Source: Streptomyces sp. NBC_01306
GTDB taxonomy: Bacteria; Actinomycetota; Actinomycetes; Streptomycetales; Streptomycetaceae
Assembly (NCBI RefSeq): GCF_026340465.1
Contig: NZ_JAPEPC010000002.1
Location: 62,001 to 126,000 of the forward strand
Length of the DNA: 64,000 bases
Direction: 5' to 3'
Part shown: positions 25,050 through 32,164 of the stretch, in pieces
Position numbering within the stretch: position 1 is the first letter of the stretch
Layout of the letters: each line of letters starts with the position of its first letter
The notes under the pieces: generated by a model
Seen by the model: the letters and a program-made list of their open reading frames with translations, nothing else
Told to the model about the DNA's origin: nothing
Databases searched by the model: none
Translations under genes and position numbers: made by a program

Positions 25050-26120
25050 ATGCCCGCCTACGTCAGCCGCCCCGCGATCGTTCTGCCGGAGTTCGAGGTG
25101 AGCACCCGGGACATCATCGACGACATCGCGCGGAACCACCCGGACGACCCGCGACTGAAGGTGTACGAGCGGGTGATCGACAACCTCCAGGTGGACAACA
25201 GGTACTTCGTGGCCCCGCTGGACTCGCCGATCATCTCGGGGAACGCGGAGGTCACGGAGCGGGTGGGCACCGGCTTCGGCCACGCGGCACGAATGGGCGA
25301 GCAGGCCGCGCGGAAGGCCATGGCGCAGGCGGGTGTCGAGCCGTCGGAGATCGGCGCCATCGTCACCTCGCACGCCACCACCTGGGGCATTCCGGGGCAC
25401 GATGTGGTGCTCAGCAACGCCCTCGGGCTACCTCTGCAGGCCCGGCGCATCGCGCTGACCACGGTGGCCTGCGCCGGCGGAATCCAGGCGCTGATCCGTG
25501 CCTTACAACTGGCCGCCGCCGAGCCGGGTACGAAGGTCCTCGTGGTCGTCTCCGAGGTGCTCAGCTCCATCTACAACCACCGGGACACGACGATCCAGAG
25601 CATGATCTACAAAGCACTGTTCGGGGATTCCGCGGGCGCCTGCGTCGTCTCGACGACGCCTCCCGACGGGCCGGGAATCCGTATCGAGGATCCGGTGAGC
25701 GCGAACGCCTTCGAAATGCGGCTGCCCGACACCGAGGATCTGTACAGCGGGAAACTCGACACCAGTGGGATCCACTTCGACAGCACGAAGGCCGGCCAGA
25801 AGGGCGCGGCGGATTCGATGCCCTCCGTCATCGACTGGCTGGACCACAAGGTGCCCGACTGGGCCATCATCCATCCCGGGAGCCCCGGCATCATCACTGA
25901 TGTCGCCAAGAGCCTCGGGCTCGCCGAGGAACACACCCGGCACTCGCGCGCCGTTCTGGCCGAGATGGGGAATCTGGGCGGGGTCAGTGTCCTGGCCGTC
26001 CTGGACAAGCTGCATTCCGCGCCGCCCGCGGCAGGCGAGTCGGGCGTCGCGGTGGCCTTCGGTCCGGGATTCGTCACCGCGGCCCTGCGCTGTTCATGGT
26101 CGGTGCCCGCCGGTGACTGA
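25050..26120 (+). CDS. Type III polyketide synthase (chalcone-synthase fold)
   Basis: 356 residues. Catalytic triad visible as Cys141 (TTVACAGGIQAL), His275 (IIHPGSPGI) and Asn308 (EMGNLGGVSVL); GFGPG-type loop near 337 (AFGPGF). HPG rather than HQAN, and the DNRYFVAPLDSP start, separate it from FabH/KASIII. Such enzymes extend a CoA starter with malonyl-CoA and cyclise the chain to pyrones, resorcinols or naphthalenes; product class not readable. RBS GGGAG precedes ATG 25050. The MmyB-type regulator lies upstream and a methyltransferase converges from downstream with only 6 bases between stops. No terminator is visible there. Confidence 0.88.
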   Translation: MPAYVSRPAIVLPEFEVSTRDIIDDIARNHPDDPRLKVYERVIDNLQVDNRYFVAPLDSPIISGNAEVTERVGTGFGHAARMGEQAARKAMAQAGVEPSEIGAIVTSHATTWGIPGHDVVLSNALGLPLQARRIALTTVACAGGIQALIRALQLAAAEPGTKVLVVVSEVLSSIYNHRDTTIQSMIYKALFGDSAGACVVSTTPPDGPGIRIEDPVSANAFEMRLPDTEDLYSGKLDTSGIHFDSTKAGQKGAADSMPSVIDWLDHKVPDWAIIHPGSPGIITDVAKSLGLAEEHTRHSRAVLAEMGNLGGVSVLAVLDKLHSAPPAAGESGVAVAFGPGFVTAALRCSWSVPAGD

Positions 26121-26126
26121 CGGAGC

Positions 26127-26807
26127 TCACAGCGGCTTGCGTGCCCTGACGCCCAAAACGACAGGGGTGGGCGCCCCGTGCTCGGTGAACCCTTCCAGCA
26201 CGAGTCCCGCGTTCAGAAAGGCCTGGAACAGGCGGGGCAGCGGCAGATGCCCCGCCCCCACCTTGTCCCGCAGGCCCTGACCGGTCCAGGACTCGGTGGT
26301 CCAGCGGCTGTCGAGGTAGCCCGGCCGGAGCAGCACCGCGTCCGGGTCGCTCCGGTCGGCGAACCCGCCGCAGAAGCAGGGGTGGACGCCGATGTGTACG
26401 AACACCCCGCCGGGCCGCAGCACCCTGGCGACCTCACCGAGCACCGCCGCGTAGTCGGGCATGTCGGTATGGACCATCACCGCGACGGCCGCCGGAACCG
26501 CGCCGTCCAGGACGGGCAGCCGCGCGGCGTCGGCCTGCGCGACGGGCAGCCGGCCGCGGGCATGTGCCAGCATCCCGGCCGAGAGATCCACCCCGACCGG
26601 CGTCCAGCCGAGACCGCGCACCCGGTCGGCATGGATGCCGGTGCCACAGCCGACTTCGAGGCAGACACCGCTTCCCCCGCCGAGGAGCCCTGCCAGCTGA
26701 CCGCCCAGGGCGCGGGGATTGCCGTCGGAGGTCCCGGCGTCCCGGGCGCCGAGGAAATCCCGCTCGTACCAGTCGGCTATCCGGTCGTATGCCGCTTCCG
26801 GCGCCAT
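26127..26807 (-). CDS. SAM-dependent class I methyltransferase
   Basis: 226 residues from ATG 26807, with AGGAGG upstream. YDRIADWYERDF at the N-terminus, motif I LEVGCGTGIHADRV (about 52-65), VGVDLSAGMLAHARGRL (about 72-88) and VARVLRPGGVFVHIGVHPCF (about 128-147) are typical of the UbiE/COQ5 methyltransferase fold. Acceptor unknown. It ends 6 bases from the end of the type III PKS gene, so it may methylate the PKS product, although it is on the other strand (inference). Confidence 0.85.
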   Translation of the reverse strand: MAPEAAYDRIADWYERDFLGARDAGTSDGNPRALGGQLAGLLGGGSGVCLEVGCGTGIHADRVRGLGWTPVGVDLSAGMLAHARGRLPVAQADAARLPVLDGAVPAAVAVMVHTDMPDYAAVLGEVARVLRPGGVFVHIGVHPCFCGGFADRSDPDAVLLRPGYLDSRWTTESWTGQGLRDKVGAGHLPLPRLFQAFLNAGLVLEGFTEHGAPTPVVLGVRARKPL

Positions 26808-27099
26808 GTGCGTACCTCCTTCGGCCGTTCCCGCTCCGGCTGTCGCCCGGTGCGGCCGCCGACTCGTTCCCTGCCCTCGGGCACGGCCCCTGCCCCCGAT
26901 TCCGCCCCGGGCGCAATCACCCTGCCGCCCCTCCCCCACAGCCAACTCACAGCCTGGAACGGCGACTGACGGGACGTCGCCACTGTGGCGGGCGCGGCCG
27001 GAAGCGGCCTTGCCGATCCTTCCGCCCTCTTGACCGGGCACGGTCAGCTACCTGAGTGTGTGGTGGGCCCGGCCCGCACCCCATTCGCAGGAGGTACAC
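26808..27099. other. Intergenic, divergent promoters of methyltransferase and GH92
   Basis: 292 bases holding both promoters. A GGCGAC / GTCGCC inverted repeat (26961-26966 and 26976-26981, 9-base centre) is the only structure seen. The open frames crossing it lack coding character. Confidence 0.4.
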
Positions 27100-30000
27100 G
27101 TGAGACGTTGGAAGACTCGCGGCGCGGTCGCCGCAGTCGCGGCGCTGCTGTTCGCCGGAACAACAGCTCCGGCATCAGCCGCCTCGACAACGTTGTCCAA
27201 CGCCGCCGCCCCACCGGGCGCACAGCTCGTCGACGACCCCGCCGACTACGTGGACCCGCTGATCGGTACCGGAAGCGGCGGCTCCACCGTGGGAGAGATC
27301 AACAACTTCCCCGGTCCCGCCACCCCGTTCGGCATGATGCAGTTCTCGCCCGACACGGTCGGTTCGTACGCCGGTTACCAGTACCACAGCGACACCCTGC
27401 GCGGGTTCAGCGTCGATCACGCGTCGGTCGGGTGCACCGCCTTCGGCGATGTGCCGATCCTGCCGGTGACGGGCGACGTCGGCTCGGCGCCGTGGGACAG
27501 GACCGAGCACTTCTCGCACACCGACGAGAAGGCGGAGCCGGGGTACTACGCGGTCACCCTCACCGACTCGAAGGTACGCGCCGAGCTGACCGCCTCGACC
27601 CGCACCGGGCTCGCGGCGTTCACCTTCCCCAAGGGCGCGGACACGGCGCAGGTCCTGGTCAAGGGCGGCGCGAGTCTCGCGGGCGACAAGCGGGCCGATA
27701 TGCACGTCGTCGGCGACCGGCAGGTCACCGGCTCCGCCACCACCGGGAATTTCTGCGGCAAGGGGAACGAGTACACCGTTCACTACGCCATCACCTTCGA
27801 CCGCCCCTTCACCGCCCACGGCACCTGGGACGGCAAGACGGTGTCGAAGGGCAGCGACACGGTGAACGCGCCGAAGGCCGGCGCCTATCTCACCTTCGGC
27901 ACGGCCGGGACCAGCACCGTGCGCGCCAAGATCTCCATGTCGTACGTCTCGGTGGACGGCGCCAAGACCAACATGGCGTCCGAGGTGCCCGGCTGGAGTC
28001 TCGACAAGCTCCGCGAGCAGACCCGCGACCGGTGGTCGTCGGCGCTGCGCAAGGTCCGCGTCGCGGGCCGGGACACCGGTCAGCTGAAGACGTTCTACAC
28101 CTCGCTCTACCACTCGCTGATGCACCCGAACACGTTCAATGACGTGGACGGGCGCTACATCGGCTTCGACAACAAGGTCCGCGAACTCCCCGATGGCCGT
28201 ACGCAGTACGCGAACTTCTCGGACTGGGACACCTACCGCTCCCTCGCTCCGCTCCAGGCCATGCTCTGGCCCAAGGAAGCGAGCGACATGGCGCAGTCCC
28301 TGGTCAACGACGCCGAGCAGGGCGGCTGGTGGCCTCGCTGGCCGTTCGCGAACGGCTACACGGGACAGATGACGGGCGACAACTCCGTGGCGCTCATCGC
28401 CAATCTGTATGCGTACGGCGCCCGGGACTTCGATCTCAAGACGGCGCTCAAGTACCTGGTCAAGGGCGCGACGACGGTGGACAGCACGCCCGGCGCCTAC
28501 CATGAGCGCCCCGACATCGCCAACTACGTCGAGCGGGGCTACGCGCCGAACAACGACGCCTCGCGCGGCGACCACCAGCGCGTCGGCGGCTCGGTGACGC
28601 TGGAGTGGGCGATCGACGACTTCTCCATCGCACAGCTCGCGACTGCGGCCGGGGACAGCAGGACGGCCCGGCAGTTCACGCTCCGCAGCCAGAACTGGCA
28701 GAACATCCTCAATCCCGCGACCGACTACCTCCAGCCGCGCGGTGAGGACGGCCGCTTCCCCGACGGTCCTGGCTTCCAGCCGCCGCCGGAGGGCAAGTTC
28801 GGCCAGGACGGCTTCGACGAGGGCAACGCCGCCCAGTACAACTGGCTCGTCCCGCAGAACACCGCGGGCCTGATCACCGCCATGGGCGGCCGTGACGCGG
28901 CGTCCCAGCGCCTGGACACGTTCTTCACCAAGCTCAACGCGGGCCCCAACGAGCCGTACATGTGGGCGGGGAACGAGATCGACTTCGGGGTGCCGTGGGT
29001 CTACGACTATCTCGGGCAGCCGTGGAAGACGCAGAAGGCCGTCCGGGATGTGGCCACCACGCTGTTCACCCCCACGCCGGACGGCGAGCCGGGCAATGAC
29101 GACCTGGGCGCCCAGTCGTCCTGGTACGTCTGGGCCGCGCTCGGTGTGTACCCCTCGACGCCGGGCACATCCGATCTGGCCGTGCACAGCCCGCTGTTCG
29201 AGCGGGCCGTGCTCGATCTGCCCGGCAAGGGCAGCGATCTGGACATCCGCGCCCCGAAGGCGTCGGCGAGCACTCCGTACGTCCACGATCTGAAGCTCGA
29301 CGGCCGCGACTGGGAGCGCACCTATCTGCCCAGGTCGGCGGTGTCCCGGGGCGGTCGGCTGGACTTCACCCTGTCCGGGACGCCCGACACCCACTGGGCG
29401 ACATCGGCGGCGGCAGCGCCTCCGTCGTACCGCACGGGCGAACGGTCCTTCCTGGCGAACGCGACCCCCAACCAGGTCACCGCGGCGCCGGGCGGTGAAG
29501 GCGCCGACGTCACGGTCGACGCGCAGCGCCTCGCCGGACGGGAGCACAGCCTGACCGTGACCGCTTCCCCGCCGAAGGGTCTGACGGTGTCCGCGGCCAC
29601 GAAGCAGCTCAAGCTGGACAAGGGCACCGGTTCGGGGAGTGTCGCCCTGACCGTCGAGGCGGGAGCGAAGACGCCCGATGGCTATTACGAGGTTCCGCTG
29701 ACCGTACGGGGTGCCGGGAAGGGCGACACCGTACGGCTCTCCGCGATCGTGCTGGTGGCGGCGGACGGCAGCCCGGCTGCCGCGTACGACAACACCGGGC
29801 TCTCCGACGACGCGGACCATGGGCAGGCCGATTTCGACGGCGCGGGCAACAGCTACTCGCGGCAGGCGCTCGCCGCAGCGGGTCTGAAGGGCGGAGCGCG
29901 GATCGAGGCGTCGGGTACGTCGTTCGTGTGGCCGGCGGCTCCGCAGGGGCGCCCGGACAATGTGGTCGCGGACGGCCAGACCCTCGATCTGTCCCGGAGC

Positions 30001-30327
30001 GCCGTGGACGCGAAGCGGCTGCTGTTCGTGGGCTCGGCCACCAACGGGGATCATCAGGACAGCGCCGAGGTGACCTTCACCGACGGCAGCACCGGCACGG
30101 CTGATCTCTCGTTCGGTGACTGGACGCTGCCGGGCGGCGGTTCGGATCCGGTCTTCGGCAACACGCTCGTGGCACGGGCCGCGCACCGGAACCAGTCGGG
30201 CGGCACCGGCGGCGCGGCGGACGTCTTCGCCACCGCGCCCTTCAAGGTCCCGGACGGGAAGCAGATCAAGAGCGTGACGCTGCCGAAGAACGCACAGCTG
30301 CACGTGTTCGCCGTCGGTCTCGGCTGA
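27100..30327 (+). CDS. Secreted GH92 alpha-mannosidase
   Basis: 1075 residues from GTG 27100, with AGGAGG 6 bases upstream. Signal peptide about 1-28. GH92 signatures are DYVDPLIGTGSGGSTVGEINNFPG, ATPFGMMQFSPDT, FSDWDTYRSLAPLQAML (about 372) and NEIDFGVPWVYDYLG (about 626). An NEW3-like beta domain (about 800-890) and a C-terminal DNTGLSDD...SYSRQALAAAG domain (from about 905) follow, probably carbohydrate binding. GH92 enzymes are calcium-dependent exo-mannosidases that remove alpha-linked mannose from glycoproteins or yeast mannan outside the cell. Monocistronic, ending in the hairpin at 30348-30376. Confidence 0.92.
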   Translation: MRRWKTRGAVAAVAALLFAGTTAPASAASTTLSNAAAPPGAQLVDDPADYVDPLIGTGSGGSTVGEINNFPGPATPFGMMQFSPDTVGSYAGYQYHSDTLRGFSVDHASVGCTAFGDVPILPVTGDVGSAPWDRTEHFSHTDEKAEPGYYAVTLTDSKVRAELTASTRTGLAAFTFPKGADTAQVLVKGGASLAGDKRADMHVVGDRQVTGSATTGNFCGKGNEYTVHYAITFDRPFTAHGTWDGKTVSKGSDTVNAPKAGAYLTFGTAGTSTVRAKISMSYVSVDGAKTNMASEVPGWSLDKLREQTRDRWSSALRKVRVAGRDTGQLKTFYTSLYHSLMHPNTFNDVDGRYIGFDNKVRELPDGRTQYANFSDWDTYRSLAPLQAMLWPKEASDMAQSLVNDAEQGGWWPRWPFANGYTGQMTGDNSVALIANLYAYGARDFDLKTALKYLVKGATTVDSTPGAYHERPDIANYVERGYAPNNDASRGDHQRVGGSVTLEWAIDDFSIAQLATAAGDSRTARQFTLRSQNWQNILNPATDYLQPRGEDGRFPDGPGFQPPPEGKFGQDGFDEGNAAQYNWLVPQNTAGLITAMGGRDAASQRLDTFFTKLNAGPNEPYMWAGNEIDFGVPWVYDYLGQPWKTQKAVRDVATTLFTPTPDGEPGNDDLGAQSSWYVWAALGVYPSTPGTSDLAVHSPLFERAVLDLPGKGSDLDIRAPKASASTPYVHDLKLDGRDWERTYLPRSAVSRGGRLDFTLSGTPDTHWATSAAAAPPSYRTGERSFLANATPNQVTAAPGGEGADVTVDAQRLAGREHSLTVTASPPKGLTVSAATKQLKLDKGTGSGSVALTVEAGAKTPDGYYEVPLTVRGAGKGDTVRLSAIVLVAADGSPAAAYDNTGLSDDADHGQADFDGAGNSYSRQALAAAGLKGGARIEASGTSFVWPAAPQGRPDNVVADGQTLDLSRSAVDAKRLLFVGSATNGDHQDSAEVTFTDGSTGTADLSFGDWTLPGGGSDPVFGNTLVARAAHRNQSGGTGGAADVFATAPFKVPDGKQIKSVTLPKNAQLHVFAVGLG

Positions 30328-30347
30328 CGGGCCCTGCGGAGCGGAGG

Positions 30348-30376
30348 AGCGCCTACCGGCCTCGCCGGTAGGCGCT
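30348..30376. terminator. Bidirectional terminator overlapping the end of the DUF2087 gene
   Basis: AGCGCCTACCGGC (30348-30360) pairs perfectly with 30364-30376 across a 3-base loop. It serves the convergent GH92 gene (stop 30327), and from 30353 onward it also encodes the stop and last codons of the DUF2087 protein. Confidence 0.82.
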
Positions 30377-30628
30377 GCCGTCCCTGGACCGGGTCAGCAG
30401 GCCCGCCACCACGAGGTAGCGGCGGAGCGCCGCGCAGTCGTCGTGCACAGTGCGCAGTGCGTCGTTGACCTCGGGCTCGGTGTACTCGCGGTCCCGCTCG
30501 AACAGGGTCTCCGCCAGGTGGCCGAGCAGCTGCTCGCGGCGCGCGGCCTTGCGGGGGATCGCGGTGAGGCGGCCACGGGAGAACAGCGACATGACCCCGT
30601 GCGAACTGCTGGATACGTTGTCGGGCAT
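30353..30628 (-). CDS. DUF2087 domain protein
   Basis: 91 residues from ATG 30628. Residues 13-90 are one complete DUF2087 domain: LFSRGRLTAIPRKAARREQLLGHLAE, YTEPEVNDALRTVHDDCAALRRYLV and LLTRSRDGSAYRR. The fold resembles a small winged-helix module. In other bacteria the domain is often fused to an ArsR-type HTH, but here it stands alone. Function unknown. Its last codons lie inside the terminator hairpin at 30348-30376. Confidence 0.85.
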   Translation of the reverse strand: MPDNVSSSSHGVMSLFSRGRLTAIPRKAARREQLLGHLAETLFERDREYTEPEVNDALRTVHDDCAALRRYLVVAGLLTRSRDGSAYRRGR

Positions 30629-30716
30629 GGCCGGAAGCCTCCCGCGCCGGACGGGCCCGGGCAACGCCTTTTCCGGCGTTACCGCTGTGCGCGGGCCCGA
30701 GAGCCGGGGCTCCCGC

Positions 30717-30795
30717 CATCTGCGGTTCCGCCGACGGTGGTTCGGGGAGTCGTGGTTCCGCTGTCCGTGGTTCAGCCGGCTGTGATTCCTTCGGC
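30717..30795. repeat. Five imperfect 15-bp tandem repeats at the end of the epimerase gene
   Basis: The anchor word GTGGTTC (with variants GCGGTTC and GTGATTC) recurs at 30722, 30737, 30752, 30767 and 30782, always 15 bases apart. The array straddles the stop codon of the NAD-epimerase-like gene (30772). Confidence 0.65.
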
Positions 30796-31770
30796 TGTAC
30801 GGGCGAGCAGTGCCTCTTCCTCCTGGACCGGGTAGCCGCGGTGGATGGGAGGTTCGCCGCGTTCGCGGTCCCAGGCCAGGACATCCGCCGCGGTGACCTC
30901 CAGCGGTGTCGCGGGCAGGCCTGCCGCGCGGGCCCTGGCAGAACTGCGCTGCTGCGTGGGCCAGTTGGGGCGAACCAGGGGGAACATCCGGGCCCCCGCC
31001 TCCGGGGGCACCTGCACGATCTCCACCTCGGTACCGGCGACCCGCGCGCAGGTCTCGATCAGCCCGCCGAGCGTGGTCGGCTCGGCGGGGCCGACCGCGT
31101 GGAACACACCGGGCCGGTCGTCCGTGAGCAGGCGCACCACGAGACCGGCCAGGTCTCGGGAGTCGATGATCTGCACGGGCTGCGCCGGGTCGGCGGGCAG
31201 AGCGATCCGCCCGCCGCGTGCGGCCCGGCGCACCCAGTACGTGAAGGTGTCCGAGGGGTCGTGCGGTCCTGCGACCTTTCCGGGGCGCACGACCGTCGCG
31301 CGGGTGCCGTACCGGGCCAGGACGTCGTCCTCGCAGGCCACCTTGGCGGGTCCGTAGGTGTCCTTGTCCAGCAACTCGGTGCTGTGCACGTCGCGCACCG
31401 GTGTGCGGCGCGGTGTGTCCTCGTCCGAGCCGGGCTCCACCCCCGAGCGCCGGTACACCGCGTGGCTGGAGATGAACAGGTACCGTCCGCACCGGTCCCC
31501 GATCGCGTCCATGGCCTGGCCGACGTGGCGCGGGACGTATCCGCTGACGTCCACGACTGCGTCCCAGTGGCCGTCGCGCAGCGCCGCGTAGTCGCCCGTG
31601 TCGCGGTCGCCGATGAGCCGGGTCACCCCGGTCGCCCCGGTCCCCTCGCGGAAGAGATCCGCCCCGGTTCTTCCCCGTCCGAACAGGGTCACTTCGGCCC
31701 CGGTGCGGAGGGCCTCCTCCACGATGGCGCGGCCCACGAACGACGTACCGCCGAGTACAAGAAGGTGCAT
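30772..31770 (-). CDS. NAD-dependent epimerase/dehydratase-like (extended SDR) protein
   Basis: 332 residues from ATG 31770. N-terminal Rossmann motif VLGGTSFVGRAIVEEAL (4-20) with GGTSFVG replacing the usual GxxGxxG. ISSHAVYRR (about 106) is at the Ser position, and YGPAKVACE (about 144-152) supplies the YxxxK pair. DSRDLAGLVVRLL (about 212) and VFHAVGP are typical of the isoflavone-reductase/epimerase group. Nucleotide-linked sugar or another carbonyl substrate; not assignable. No clear RBS is seen before the ATG. Confidence 0.82.
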   Translation of the reverse strand: MHLLVLGGTSFVGRAIVEEALRTGAEVTLFGRGRTGADLFREGTGATGVTRLIGDRDTGDYAALRDGHWDAVVDVSGYVPRHVGQAMDAIGDRCGRYLFISSHAVYRRSGVEPGSDEDTPRRTPVRDVHSTELLDKDTYGPAKVACEDDVLARYGTRATVVRPGKVAGPHDPSDTFTYWVRRAARGGRIALPADPAQPVQIIDSRDLAGLVVRLLTDDRPGVFHAVGPAEPTTLGGLIETCARVAGTEVEIVQVPPEAGARMFPLVRPNWPTQQRSSARARAAGLPATPLEVTAADVLAWDRERGEPPIHRGYPVQEEEALLARTAEGITAG

Positions 31771-31827
31771 AACTGCCCAGTCTATCGGCGGCACCCAACG
31801 AGGGTGGCACCGTTTCCGGTTGCCGCC

Positions 31828-32094
31828 TCATGGGGTGTCGCCCTGCCAGTCCCACAGCAGCGCTCCGGCCACGCGGGGGCCGTACCGCGCGTGGCCGCCG
31901 GGGCCGTGGGAGCCGATCTCGGTCGCGAGGGCCGCTCCGTCCGCGAGGCTCGGGGCCGGCCGGCCGGTGACGTCGAGCAGCAGGCCGTCGAGCGGTCCGC
32001 CCACCAGTTCCCGGTAGTCGCGCCCCGGCCGCGGGCCCGGGTCGGGGTCGTCGTGGTCCGCGCCGTACACCCGGCGCCAGGTCTGTCCGTTCAT
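31828..32094 (-). CDS. Hypothetical protein, small acidic
   Basis: 88 residues if started at ATG 32094 (MNGQTWRRVYG); ATG 32106 and GTG 32118 are alternatives and no RBS decides. It has an Asp/Pro-rich stretch HDDPDPGPRPGRDYRELVGGPLDGLLLD and ends WDWQGDTP. No membrane segment or known motif. Codon bias is Streptomyces-like, which supports a real gene. Function unknown. Confidence 0.55.
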   Translation of the reverse strand: MNGQTWRRVYGADHDDPDPGPRPGRDYRELVGGPLDGLLLDVTGRPAPSLADGAALATEIGSHGPGGHARYGPRVAGALLWDWQGDTP

Positions 32095-32164
32095 GCGGTT
32101 CAGCATCTCAGCCACCACTGACAGCCGGCCCGGTGCGACGCTGAACCGCGAGCGGGCTTCCCTC

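Noticed and set aside
25050..26120. Type III PKS considered as a FabH/KASIII enzyme
   Set aside because: The His motif is HPG rather than HQAN, the Asn motif is GNLGG, and the N-terminus DNRYFVAPL is that of type III PKS.
27175..30303. A 1042-codon open frame antisense to the GH92 gene
   Set aside because: High GC keeps the antisense frame open; the translation is Arg/Val/Gly/His-rich with no domain, while the plus strand has a complete GH92 protein with signal peptide.
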